The position numbers and the translations under genes were made by a program. Below are positions 38,436 to 47,591 of a DNA stretch of 64,000 bases, piece after piece (position 1 is the first letter of the stretch; each line of letters starts with the position of its first letter). The notes below the pieces were generated by a model. The model had not been told where the DNA came from and searched no databases. It saw only the letters and a list, made by a program, of their open reading frames with translations. This DNA is from Candidatus Brachybacter algidus (GTDB taxonomy: Bacteria > Bacteroidota > Bacteroidia > Chitinophagales > Saprospiraceae). Where the stretch lies: positions 620,001 through 684,000 of the forward strand of contig JADJSK010000001.1 in NCBI GenBank assembly GCA_016711705.1. The letters run 5' to 3'.

Positions 38436-40682
38436 GTGGACAGTTCTGAGCAAAATATAGACAATGAAGACAACAAAGGGCCTATCCGCTCGTCCATTCA
38501 GTATGCAAATGGAGATATTTTAAGATTACAGTTCTCCAGCAATGAAGATAATTTTGCAGAAAGAGACTTTAATGTTTTTGGGAAAGATTTTACCTTATCA
38601 GTACCTCAAGCTGATCATCTAACTAAGATTCTGTCTACCATCAACGAAGATTATAGGGTTGATTTCAATCCAAAATTAGATGAATTAAATCAAAGAAGTT
38701 GGGAGCTGAAAAGGAAGATTAATAGAACTGAATCATTCTACGGCCTTGGCGATAAGCCACTTACACTCGACCTTAGAGGAAGAAATTTGATGAATTGGGG
38801 CACCGATACCTACGCTTTTCCTTATGCGGCGGATCCATTATATAAAAATATACCTTTTTTCATATCTGTGACAGATTCAGCATGTCATGGAATATTCGTG
38901 AATAATACCTTTAAGTTAAATTTTGATTTTGGAGCTTCGGATGACAACCTAACTATTTCAGCACCCGGAGGTATGATTGACCTTTTTATTATTCCTGGCT
39001 CCTCTCCTATTGAGGTTATTACAAAATACACTTTATTGACAGGAACACCGGAATTGCCGCCATTGTGGGCACTTGGTTATCATCAGTCAAAATGGTCATA
39101 TGTACCGGAAGCTGTTATTTCACATATCGCTGTTGAATTTAGAAAATTGATGATTCCATGTGATTGTCTTTACCTCGACATTGATTATATGGACGGCTAC
39201 AGAGTATTTACCTGGGATAAAGAAAAATTTCCTAATCCACCTCATTTGGTAAACAGTTTAGAATCATCAGGTTTTAAAATAGTTGCCATAATTGATCCCG
39301 GTATTAAGATAGACGCTGATTATCTGATCTATGTGGAAGGTATGGAAAACGATTATTTTGTAAAAGATGCAGAAGGAGATAACTATATAGGGCCTGTATG
39401 GCCTGGCTACTGCCATTTTCCAGATTTTACTAGAGCAGATGTAAGAGTTTGGTGGGCTGAGCATGTTAGAAAATTGTTTGATAGCGGTATTGATGGTGTT
39501 TGGAATGATATGAATGAACCGGCATTATTTAATAAAGACGACATGATTCAGACACAGCGGACTTTTGATGATAATGTAGTGATGGATTTTGAAGGGCATC
39601 CGGGTTTGTTTTCCGAAGGGCATAATATCTACGGGATGAGGATGTCAGAAGCTACATTTGATGGTGCCAAAGCTGTTAAAAACAAGAGACCATTCGTACT
39701 TACAAGATCTACATATGCCGGAGGGCAGAAATTTGCATCTGTATGGACCGGAGACAATGCAGCAAGTTGGGAACATCTTAAAATAGCTAATTATCAATGC
39801 CAAATGTTGAGTATCAGTGGATTTTCCTTTACTGGGAGTGATGTAGGAGGTTTTGTAGGTGAGCCTGACGGTGAACTTTATGTCAGATGGCTGCAATTGG
39901 CATTGTTCCACCCTTTCTATAGGACACATTCGTCCAAGGAATTCGGAGATCAGGAACCCTGGTCCTATGGAGATGAGTGGACCAATGCTGCCAGATCTGT
40001 TATAGAATGGCGCTACAGGCTCCTTGGTTATATATATTCAACATTTAAATCCTATTCTGAATCCGGTATTCCAATGATTCGGCCTTTATCCATCATTCAT
40101 TATGATGAGACAACAAAAAAGAGACAATTTGATGAGTTTTACTTTGGCGATGCTCTTTTAGTAACTCCCGTAATGGAGCCAAAGCAAAGTGGTTCATGGG
40201 TCCATCTGCCTAAAGGTGATTTTTACCATCTTGGATCAGGGCAATATTTTGAAGGCGGTAATTTGGTTTTTATAAAGAATGATTTCCAAGTGGCCCCGGC
40301 TTTGTTAGTTGGTGGTCATGTGCTCCCGATCTGGCCTGTGATGCAATATACCGGACAGAAACCGATCACTGAAGTTGAGTTATGGTGTGGTTTTACAGAA
40401 ATTTCTAAGATGAAAAGTGTGATGTACCTGGATGATTTCGATGGCTATGAATACAAAGAAGGTCAATATGCTCAGGTAGATTTTGAGTATTTATATGCTG
40501 ACAATATCATAGAGATCCATTGCACTTCGGAGGGAAGTTATGTCTCTAAGATTCAGAAATATGTTTTTAAATTATTTTTAAATAATTCGATACCAAAAAG
40601 TGTTAGTGTTGATTCTATAAAAACAACATTCAGTTTTGGCAGTAATATGTTGATTTTTGAGTTTCATGTTATGCCGAATTGA
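38436..40682 (+). CDS. Glycoside hydrolase family 31 (alpha-glucosidase-like)
   Basis: 748 residues. Retaining alpha-glycosidase, probably exo-acting on malto- or isomalto-oligosaccharides. The N-terminal beta-sandwich includes FYGLGDKPLTLDLRGR. The (beta/alpha)8 barrel has LPPLWALGYHQSKWSY, LYLDIDYMDGYRVFTWD, the nucleophile Asp in WNDMNEP near 358, and the acid/base region VWTGDNAASW. HPFYRTHSS and beta-domains follow. The start is GTG at 38436: the only conventional start before the in-frame stop at 38376, and no ATG exists in this frame. No signal peptide is visible, so it is likely cytoplasmic. No polysaccharide-utilisation partners are adjacent. Confidence 0.88.
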   Translation: MDSSEQNIDNEDNKGPIRSSIQYANGDILRLQFSSNEDNFAERDFNVFGKDFTLSVPQADHLTKILSTINEDYRVDFNPKLDELNQRSWELKRKINRTESFYGLGDKPLTLDLRGRNLMNWGTDTYAFPYAADPLYKNIPFFISVTDSACHGIFVNNTFKLNFDFGASDDNLTISAPGGMIDLFIIPGSSPIEVITKYTLLTGTPELPPLWALGYHQSKWSYVPEAVISHIAVEFRKLMIPCDCLYLDIDYMDGYRVFTWDKEKFPNPPHLVNSLESSGFKIVAIIDPGIKIDADYLIYVEGMENDYFVKDAEGDNYIGPVWPGYCHFPDFTRADVRVWWAEHVRKLFDSGIDGVWNDMNEPALFNKDDMIQTQRTFDDNVVMDFEGHPGLFSEGHNIYGMRMSEATFDGAKAVKNKRPFVLTRSTYAGGQKFASVWTGDNAASWEHLKIANYQCQMLSISGFSFTGSDVGGFVGEPDGELYVRWLQLALFHPFYRTHSSKEFGDQEPWSYGDEWTNAARSVIEWRYRLLGYIYSTFKSYSESGIPMIRPLSIIHYDETTKKRQFDEFYFGDALLVTPVMEPKQSGSWVHLPKGDFYHLGSGQYFEGGNLVFIKNDFQVAPALLVGGHVLPIWPVMQYTGQKPITEVELWCGFTEISKMKSVMYLDDFDGYEYKEGQYAQVDFEYLYADNIIEIHCTSEGSYVSKIQKYVFKLFLNNSIPKSVSVDSIKTTFSFGSNMLIFEFHVMPN

Positions 40683-41015
40683 TTAAAATTGAGTTTTAAG
40701 AGTGTAATGTTTCCAATGAAAGACAAGATAGATTCAACTGAATTAGAAATTTATTGTATGCGCTTTTATGTCGCTTCGCTATAAGAAAATGTAACACAGA
40801 GATTCACAAAGGTTTGTGTGTATTTCAATATGAAAATAGCTATATATTTATTGCATAATTGATATAATTTAATGTTTTTGAGTTGCAAAGAGGGATTTTA
40901 ATCGGTGATTAAAATTTGCGCGCAGATGAAACAGATCCTAAAATATTGGACTTATTACCCATTACTGATTACTGATTACTGATTACCCATTACATTACCA
41001 TTACCCATTTCCCTA
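40683..41015. other. Spacer with a heptamer array
   Basis: 333 bases between convergent genes. The first 270 hold nothing I recognise. From about 40954 to 41012 runs a heptamer array (ATTACTG x3, then ATTACCC/CATTACC variants) that reaches the stop codon of the rhomboid gene. No clear terminator. Confidence 0.6.
40954..41012. repeat. Heptamer array ATTACTG/ATTACCC
   Basis: ATTACTG at 40961-40967, 40968-40974 and 40975-40981, then ATTACCC and decayed units. Read on the other strand these are GTAATCA/GTAATGG, the same family as the arrays at 12676, 14351 and 36969. Confidence 0.85.
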
Positions 41016-41651
41016 TCACCCTATCAACGCCTTTGCTCCATTTATCACCTCTTCAATAAAATAATTCCAAAGTCCCGGTTTGAGCATCAAAGTAAAGACA
41101 AAGCCAAAGACCGCTCCGGTCAAATGCGCCATATGATTGACATTATCATTGGCTTTTTTGTCCTGATAAATGCTGTATATCACATAGAGTAATGCTGCGA
41201 CTATTGTATATATTGGAATGATGCCATACAAATATATTTTAGCCCAAGGATTGAATAAAACATAGGAGAATAGCACGGCAGAGACCGCACCAGAAGCTCC
41301 TAAACTTCTATATTCAGGATGGTCTTTATGTATAAAATAATCGATCAGATCTGGTACAGCGATGCCAAGTAAAAGCAATAAGGCATAATATACTCGACCC
41401 TGGTCACTGAAAACTTCAATGAATGTCATCTCGACAATTGTACCAAATTGGTACAAGACGAATAGATTAATGATGAGGTGTATGTAATCCGCATGCACAA
41501 AACCACTAGACAATAAACGATAGTACTCATTATTGTTTTTCATTCTGTATGGCCAACCGATCCATTTGCTAAGCATTTGAGGTCTGGAAAAAGCCATGAC
41601 TGAGACAATCCCACAGGCGATTATAAATATGAGCGTAATAGATAAATTCAT
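41016..41651 (-). CDS. Rhomboid-family intramembrane serine protease
   Basis: 211 residues with six predicted membrane helices. The catalytic serine lies in GASGAVSAVLFSY (about 120-132), the catalytic histidine in HMAHLTGAVFGF (about 170-181), and HADYIHLIINLFVL in helix 2 is the usual H..HL.NM region. It cleaves membrane proteins within the bilayer; substrate unknown. It starts 9 bases after rlmH and is probably cotranscribed with it and the SWIM protein. Confidence 0.88.
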   Translation of the reverse strand: MNLSITLIFIIACGIVSVMAFSRPQMLSKWIGWPYRMKNNNEYYRLLSSGFVHADYIHLIINLFVLYQFGTIVEMTFIEVFSDQGRVYYALLLLLGIAVPDLIDYFIHKDHPEYRSLGASGAVSAVLFSYVLFNPWAKIYLYGIIPIYTIVAALLYVIYSIYQDKKANDNVNHMAHLTGAVFGFVFTLMLKPGLWNYFIEEVINGAKALIG

Positions 41652-41660
41652 TGAAATATA

Positions 41661-42131
41661 TTATTCGTTGTGATATGGATGATTATTAATAATCGCAAAA
41701 GCACGATAAAGTTGTTCCATAAAGATTAATCGGATCAACTGATGTGAGAAAGTCATTTCTGAAAGCGCTATTTTGCCATCAGCTCTATCGTAGACAGAAG
41801 AATGGAAACCAAATGCCCCACCAACAAGAAAGATTATTCTTTTTGATCCGCTTATATTTAAAAGCTTTTGAATACTCTCTGCAAAAGCTCTACTTGTATA
41901 AGATTTGCCCTTCTCATCCAGTAATATCAAATGATCTTCTTTTTTCAATTTTGAAAGGATTTTTTTACTTTCTTCCAATTTTATTATTTCTGCATCTTTC
42001 AAATGCTTTATATTATCAATTGTCTCAACGTTAAAGTTTATAAAACTATTGAGCCTTTTTGAAAAATCATTCTCCCAATCTTTAAATTCTAATGAATTCG
42101 TCTTTCCGACCATCCAAAAACTGAAATTCAT
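41661..42131 (-). CDS. rlmH: 23S rRNA (pseudouridine1915-N3)-methyltransferase
   Basis: 156 residues, SPOUT class. Methylates N3 of pseudouridine 1915 in helix 69 of 23S rRNA, using S-adenosylmethionine. Diagnostic are LILLDEKGKSYTSRAFA, the knot loop RIIFLVGGAFGF and the C-terminal HPYHNE tail. Full length. Middle gene of a three-gene minus-strand cluster with 9-base gaps on both sides. Confidence 0.96.
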   Translation of the reverse strand: MNFSFWMVGKTNSLEFKDWENDFSKRLNSFINFNVETIDNIKHLKDAEIIKLEESKKILSKLKKEDHLILLDEKGKSYTSRAFAESIQKLLNISGSKRIIFLVGGAFGFHSSVYDRADGKIALSEMTFSHQLIRLIFMEQLYRAFAIINNHPYHNE

Positions 42132-42140
42132 AATGTGCGA

Positions 42141-43796
42141 TTATAGATATGAAAAACTTCTCAGACTTTTGATCAAACTTTTTCGATTACCATAATTTGA
42201 TAATACGTATTCCATTATTTCTTCAATTTCGTCATTAAGCATAGCTTTTGACAGATCTTTTATTATGTCTTCCAACATTTGATTTGACTGACTACCTACA
42301 TGTGCATCCAGATATTGCCCCAATTTTTCTTTCAGAAGATCAAGAGCTGTTTCAGCATTATTTTGGAACAGAGCAACCATTATCGGCATTACAGCTTCAA
42401 GATCACCGTATTTTTGAAGATAACTCATCAATTCTTTCAACTTTCCCGCATTGAATAAGATCTTCGAAAATAATTGAACCTGCTCCCCTTTGTCCTTTTT
42501 GAAATATTTTGATAGAGAAATTTGTTTAGCGATTTTGGGATTGTCTGCAGCGATACTGATCAAAATTTTTGAATTTAATTCGTTTTCATCCATTGTATCT
42601 TTATAAATATGTTCGAACAACATTCCGTACAATTGATCCTTACTAGCAGAAATCAGATAAGCTGCTAGTTTTAGTATTAGTTCAGAGGACTCATCACCTG
42701 TCATTTTAAGGATCTTTATCTCCAGAATTCTATCCACATTGGCATCCTGAAAATTATTTCGTTCAATAATTTCTAAGAAGCCGGTGATATTATCTTCATT
42801 GTCAATATAGTCGCTATAAAATTCAACCAGATTAAAGTTCTTGGTAGAGGTTAAAAATGAATATAATTGGAACAGCCATTGGGCCTTTTCTTCGCCGTCA
42901 CTCACAGATATCTTCTCTTCCAACAAATTTTTTACGATTTCAAAGTTCTGTTCCAGATTTATGCGTGCAAGCTCTACCGCATTGTCATGTTTGAAGTAGT
43001 TGTAGTTGCGCAATGAAATAAGTTCAATAGAAATTTTAGTGATTTTCCTCCTCAGTAAAGGCGCAATCGTTTGACTGGCTATAGCCATTAAATTGTTATG
43101 TGATTTTTCTACTATAAATTCAATATTTTTAGCTGGTTCTTTAAAGTCCAATTGATAAATTCTGTTAATAATCACTTCGATGATGTCGAGCGCACCTGAC
43201 CAGTCATTATTTCTAAGCAAATGATCCGTTCTAAATAAATGTAATTCAAATATTTGGCAAATCAGTTTTTTGGACTTTATGCTGTATTTACCTCTTACAT
43301 CCATATGTGACTGGATGATCTGATTGAAATAATCATTAAAACTCAGGCCATACTGAATGAATTTATAGCTAAAATATTGCTTAAACAGTTTGTTGAATGC
43401 TAGATTATTGGATGCGTAGAATTTTAGAAATCCTCCCAGTTCGTCGGCATTCAGTACATCAAAAAGTTCTTCGAAACCAACCTTCCGTTGTTCGTTTACA
43501 GGTTTTAACCTTACAGTCTTAATTTGTCCTATATACAGCAATCCGGTGATGTGTTTACATCCCTTATTTGTCTTAAAATGAGTACAGTCGCAATGAAAAT
43601 TTAAAACTAAATGTTTGGTTTTGTTTAATGTGACATGAATAGGCTTTAATCCAATTACGTTATAGGTCGCCTTTGTAACCCCTTTATTCTCATCGATGTC
43701 CCAGTCACTTCTCTTTTGACTGAGATCAAATCCTTCTTCAAGCATAGTTGCTGAAAAATATGATTCAAATTCTGAAATTTTAAATTTATTAGTCAA
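42141..43796 (-). CDS. SWIM zinc-finger protein of unknown function
   Basis: 551 residues. A SWIM finger near the N-terminus has Cys69, Cys71, Cys80 and His82 (CDCTHFKTNKGCKH). The remainder is helical, with no helicase, nuclease or other catalytic motif that I recognise; it looks like TPR/HEAT-like repeats (ILISIAADNPKIAKQ, LMSYLQKYGDLEAVMPIMVALF). SWIM domains bind nucleic acid or protein. Genome context (upstream of rlmH and a rhomboid gene, 9-base gap) gives no clear role. It lacks the ATPase found in the SWIM-SNF2 protein at 14993-18340, but could work with it. Confidence 0.75.
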   Translation of the reverse strand: MTNKFKISEFESYFSATMLEEGFDLSQKRSDWDIDENKGVTKATYNVIGLKPIHVTLNKTKHLVLNFHCDCTHFKTNKGCKHITGLLYIGQIKTVRLKPVNEQRKVGFEELFDVLNADELGGFLKFYASNNLAFNKLFKQYFSYKFIQYGLSFNDYFNQIIQSHMDVRGKYSIKSKKLICQIFELHLFRTDHLLRNNDWSGALDIIEVIINRIYQLDFKEPAKNIEFIVEKSHNNLMAIASQTIAPLLRRKITKISIELISLRNYNYFKHDNAVELARINLEQNFEIVKNLLEEKISVSDGEEKAQWLFQLYSFLTSTKNFNLVEFYSDYIDNEDNITGFLEIIERNNFQDANVDRILEIKILKMTGDESSELILKLAAYLISASKDQLYGMLFEHIYKDTMDENELNSKILISIAADNPKIAKQISLSKYFKKDKGEQVQLFSKILFNAGKLKELMSYLQKYGDLEAVMPIMVALFQNNAETALDLLKEKLGQYLDAHVGSQSNQMLEDIIKDLSKAMLNDEIEEIMEYVLSNYGNRKSLIKSLRSFSYL

Positions 43797-43977
43797 ATTA
43801 TTGATTGAAATTAATTAAAAACTCTATTTCTTAAGATTTATAGTTCCTTTGATTAAATTAATGGATGACAATGAAATAAAGAAATACCCACTTTAGTTTA
43901 AAATTTATACTTTTTATTGGTTCTCAATAAATACCTTTACTCCATATTTAATCAGGCAAGTTAAGAAACATCTCTGT

Positions 43978-44466
43978 ATGAAAACCATTTATTTGATTCG
44001 TCACGCTAAATCATCATGGGAAGACCTCAATTTGGATGACCATGAAAGGCCTCTTAATGAAAGAGGAAAAAAAGACGCCGGACGCATGGCTCGTTATCTA
44101 GAAGGTATTGGCATCCAACCTGAAATATGTCTATGTAGCACTAGTAAAAGAACGAAAGAAACATATTCTTATTTTACACCTATTTTTATGGGTCTTCCTT
44201 TAAGTCTTCTTCGAAAGCTGTATCATGCATCTGTGGATAATATTGTCGATGAGATCAAAAGTATTGATAATAATTATGATAAATCATTTCTGTTTGGACA
44301 TAATAATGGCATAAGTGAGTTTGTTTCTATTATTCAGAATAAACAAGTGTCACTATCCACATGTTCTTTCACTGAGATTATTTTTGATGTTGAGGATTGG
44401 AAAGAAATAGACCTTTTGAATGCAAGAATTATTGCTGCAAAGGCCCCAAAGGATTTACCGGTATGA
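43978..44466 (+). CDS. sixA: SixA-like phosphohistidine phosphatase
   Basis: 162 residues of the histidine phosphatase superfamily, short SixA branch. RHAKSSW (catalytic His at 9), DHERPLNERGKKDA, the second Arg in STSKRTKET, and the second histidine in LFGHNNGI. SixA removes phosphate from His-containing phosphotransfer proteins; in Bacteroidota the target is unknown. The stop overlaps the start of the next gene as ATGA, so translation is coupled. Confidence 0.87.
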   Translation: MKTIYLIRHAKSSWEDLNLDDHERPLNERGKKDAGRMARYLEGIGIQPEICLCSTSKRTKETYSYFTPIFMGLPLSLLRKLYHASVDNIVDEIKSIDNNYDKSFLFGHNNGISEFVSIIQNKQVSLSTCSFTEIIFDVEDWKEIDLLNARIIAAKAPKDLPV

Positions 44467-44789
44467 AGCAAATTACTTTCTTTTTCTTTAGTATTTTGTT
44501 TTTGACTTCCTGTTCTAAGTCTACTCCGGAATTATCAAAATCTGATTTAAAATTTGCTGATATACTTGCCGAAGTATACTTAGTAAACGGATTAGCAAAT
44601 CAAGTACAAACCGGAAGTAAAGACAGTTTAAGAACACAACTTACCATACAATTATTAAAAGCACACGAAATTGACACCACTGAATTTTATAAAAAATTAT
44701 ATCAGATGGAGAAGAATCCGGCGAAATTTAAATTAACCTATGATACTATAGTAGCGCGATTAGAGAGCATGAAAAACAAAATGAACTAA
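44463..44789 (+). CDS. Small lipoprotein, DUF4296-like
   Basis: 108 residues from the ATG at 44463. Signal peptide with lipobox LFLTSC (Cys at 17), then a helical domain with FADILAEVYLVNGLA and TEFYKKLYQMEKNPAKFKLTYDTIVARL, which resembles DUF4296 lipoproteins. Function unknown. I reject the longer frame start at 44397 because it overlaps the phosphatase by 70 bases and hides the lipoprotein signal. Confidence 0.8.
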   Translation: MKQITFFFFSILFLTSCSKSTPELSKSDLKFADILAEVYLVNGLANQVQTGSKDSLRTQLTIQLLKAHEIDTTEFYKKLYQMEKNPAKFKLTYDTIVARLESMKNKMN

Positions 44790-44965
44790 AGATTTTGAGG
44801 TAATTAAAGTGCTATTAATTAAGTAATTATAATCTGATTTTCAAAGACTCCCTCTTGGCCCCCTCAAAAGCGAGAAATCTACTCAATGGCATTTGTGTTT
44901 AACTTTTAAAATTTTATAATTCTGTTTATCTTTTTTATTTTGGAAGCAAAGGGTTACAGCTTAAA

Positions 44966-45012
44966 TTACTTCTAATTTCTAACTTCTCATTTCTAACTTC
45001 TTACTTCTAACC
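44966..45012. repeat. Heptamer array TTCTAAC
   Basis: Six 7-base units of TTCTAAC, TTCTAAT, TTCTCAT and TTCTTAC ending 22 bases before the 3' end of the porin gene (45034). Same period and position type as the other arrays, but with a different core. Confidence 0.8.
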
Positions 45013-45033
45013 CCGAAACCTGAATAAAAGTAC

Positions 45034-46308
45034 TTAAAAACTAAAGTGCAGCCTGGCAGTAAGTATATTGTCCTTAAGATCTGAGCTTATAGCTTTTATT
45101 GCTTCATTTTTGATCCAATCATAATAGATAACTAGTTTGCAATGTCTATTCATGTAGTAACAATACCCAAATCCCCATGTATCATATCTCAAATCACTTA
45201 AATTGTAGTTTGAAGGATCCATCGATGAATTACTACCAAAGGTGGTATTAGGATCATAAATATCATATTTTATCATGACCTGATGTTTAGTATTGATGAT
45301 ATTTTGCAGGAATATAAAATATGCACCTGCAAATGGTCTTATGTACACAGGTTCTGAAGATGAAGATATAGCAGTAAAGGTAGAGTTTTTATTCGCTGGT
45401 TGCACTCCTTTTATAAACTCTCCTCTTATTTCAGATGCACCCCAAGCATGCTTAAGTTTAAGCTGGATGTCAGCTCCGTAATATTTTCTATCTATACGTT
45501 TGCCTATATTTGATGTTTCATTTGTCGAACTCAAGCCAGTATTTTTAAACTTGTAGACTTGCTCATTATTACTTCTTATTGCACCAAGATATCCTGATGC
45601 CGCAGCTGACAGTGACAATTTTGGTGATAATTTTAATTGCAAATACTGAATCCTGGTGATGATGTCTTTATAATTATCTTGTTCTGAAGTAGTGTAAAGA
45701 CCAGAACCATTAAATAATCCAACAGAGACTTTTATTTTATCATACCAGGCTCCTTGATTAAGTAAAGAATGATAATTGAGCATAACTCCCATATCACGTT
45801 CTCTTGGAAAGAGAATTTGATTCATTCTACCTCTTTCAGGTGATTCTCTCGAACCTGAACTTAGATTAGTTTCAAAGCCAAAAGGTTTGGCAAATAAACC
45901 CATAAATAAGGAGATTTTTTTCCATTTATGGTCTATCAATTGTCCATACATATCTCTCACCACTACTCCTCGCTCAGTGGCATCTACTTGCAGTGCAAAA
46001 AAGACAATTGGCATCTTATCTCCAGAATATAAATAATCAATTTTAAAGCGAGCTCTACGCAACATAATTCTGTTGTCAGAATATTCACTAAAGTCTCCAC
46101 CGGAAAAGTTTTTTACTCCTTCAGAGGATGCCTTTTGGTATTGGGCTTGAATATATCCTGATAGGTTGAGGTTGCCAAACTTAGTAAATAGAATTTTTGT
46201 AGAATCACTTTTGAATAATATAGTATCTATATCTGTCAAGTTTTGTGCTGATAGATCAGTATTTAAAATTGATATTAGTACGAATAAAACTCGATAACAT
46301 TTTTTCAT
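45034..46308 (-). CDS. Outer-membrane porin (phosphate-selective porin O/P-like)
   Basis: 424 residues. Signal peptide MKKCYRVLFVLISILNTDLSAQ. The first strands LNLSGYIQAQYQK and NRIMLRRARFKIDY are typical of the OprO/OprP family in Bacteroidota. Alternating amphipathic strands follow, with a final strand ILTARLHFSF ending in Phe as barrel proteins do. Likely a 16-stranded channel for anions or small solutes. Ion selectivity cannot be told. Single gene. Confidence 0.85.
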   Translation of the reverse strand: MKKCYRVLFVLISILNTDLSAQNLTDIDTILFKSDSTKILFTKFGNLNLSGYIQAQYQKASSEGVKNFSGGDFSEYSDNRIMLRRARFKIDYLYSGDKMPIVFFALQVDATERGVVVRDMYGQLIDHKWKKISLFMGLFAKPFGFETNLSSGSRESPERGRMNQILFPRERDMGVMLNYHSLLNQGAWYDKIKVSVGLFNGSGLYTTSEQDNYKDIITRIQYLQLKLSPKLSLSAAASGYLGAIRSNNEQVYKFKNTGLSSTNETSNIGKRIDRKYYGADIQLKLKHAWGASEIRGEFIKGVQPANKNSTFTAISSSSEPVYIRPFAGAYFIFLQNIINTKHQVMIKYDIYDPNTTFGSNSSMDPSNYNLSDLRYDTWGFGYCYYMNRHCKLVIYYDWIKNEAIKAISSDLKDNILTARLHFSF

Positions 46309-46427
46309 TCTACGCTTTTTTTCATCAATAAGTTAATACTGCTCTAGGGCCGCTTGTCGAATAATCGATTTATATACCAATTTTTAGAAACACATCTATT
46401 TTCTTTATAAACTCAAGCTGAATTATT

Positions 46428-47540
46428 TTAAGGAGAAATAATTGTCAGCCTTTTCGATTGAATTATCTTGCCTGTTCCGTCAACCAATGCATAAATGTAG
46501 ATTCCTGGTTTCAAATCTGATATATCGACAATATCAAATTTTGAATTATTGATGTAGTACGGAGTAGATTTCTCTAATTTACCGATAAGCGAATACATCT
46601 TAAACGTATACCGGCCTGCTGGTATATTAGAGAATTCTACTTTGATGTTCTTTGTATATGCCGGGTTGGGAAATAGCGTAATGTCAGGTAGTCCGGCGGG
46701 TTTGTCTTTAAGTAATGCAGTTTTATCAGGAACCATATATTCCGCTCGTAAGACAGTTTCGTGACTAGCATCTGTAGATAACTTTAAAACAGGAAATATA
46801 TACTTTGGTGAATAAAACAAAATGTCCACTTTAGATGAAGGGAGATCATTTATGTTGTCAGCAAATAATGTAGAAGCATCCACCCACTTGTAGTTACCGG
46901 TTTTAGTATCTATCGTATAATCATATGACTCTTCTCTTGTGATCCTTGTGCAGGGAGACAAGGTAATATCTGGAAGAAAAAGTTTTCCTACACCATCTAC
47001 CCGGTTCTTTCTGGTGATGAGCACATTCAACCTTATACTATCAGGCAATACTGGCAGTTTTTTTAAAAATGCATCTTTCAAATTATCAATCCCAAATTCG
47101 ATATAAGTTTCGGATACTTCAGTCAAAAGCTTACCCATTTTCAGACCTGAAAGATTTTCTTTAAAAGAGTTTGTGTATTCTATGTTAGATCTATAACCTA
47201 TTTCGAAGAAGTCACTCCCAGCGTATCCTGTCAAACCAAGGTTGGTCTTAGTTATGTTATAAAAATAACTTTGATCATTTGAAGATTTGAAAACTAAACT
47301 GCTTCCTTTTGGGATAAAACTTTCTTTGGAAGGTGAACTAGTTTTATAGTTGATTATATACGGAGATGCCAAAAGGCCATAGTCCCAAAATTTGACATTT
47401 CCTTTGGCAGGTAGCGCCTTTTTATCGGGAGACTTGTCTATTTGATAATAATAAGATGCGCCAATAACAGGCATTTTAACCTGGGCTCCAATAATGTTTG
47501 GTAAGAAGAATAGAAATAACAGGAGTTTTAATGCGTTCAA
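46428..47540 (-). CDS. T9SS-secreted protein of unknown function
   Basis: 370 residues. Signal peptide MNALKLLLFLFFLPNIIGAQ. The central domain (about 20-285) is beta-rich with no motif I recognise; YDYTIDTKTGNYKWVDASTLF may be a strand repeat. A T9SS type A sorting domain starts at TLFPNPAYTKNIKVEF and ends GIYIYALVDG ... SKRLTI. It lies 51 bases after the HemC-like gene and may be the last gene of that operon. Confidence 0.8.
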   Translation of the reverse strand: MNALKLLLFLFFLPNIIGAQVKMPVIGASYYYQIDKSPDKKALPAKGNVKFWDYGLLASPYIINYKTSSPSKESFIPKGSSLVFKSSNDQSYFYNITKTNLGLTGYAGSDFFEIGYRSNIEYTNSFKENLSGLKMGKLLTEVSETYIEFGIDNLKDAFLKKLPVLPDSIRLNVLITRKNRVDGVGKLFLPDITLSPCTRITREESYDYTIDTKTGNYKWVDASTLFADNINDLPSSKVDILFYSPKYIFPVLKLSTDASHETVLRAEYMVPDKTALLKDKPAGLPDITLFPNPAYTKNIKVEFSNIPAGRYTFKMYSLIGKLEKSTPYYINNSKFDIVDISDLKPGIYIYALVDGTGKIIQSKRLTIISP

Positions 47541-47591
47541 ATTTAAATATTCAGATTAACAATGATATTATTTGTGAAGAATATTACAAAT

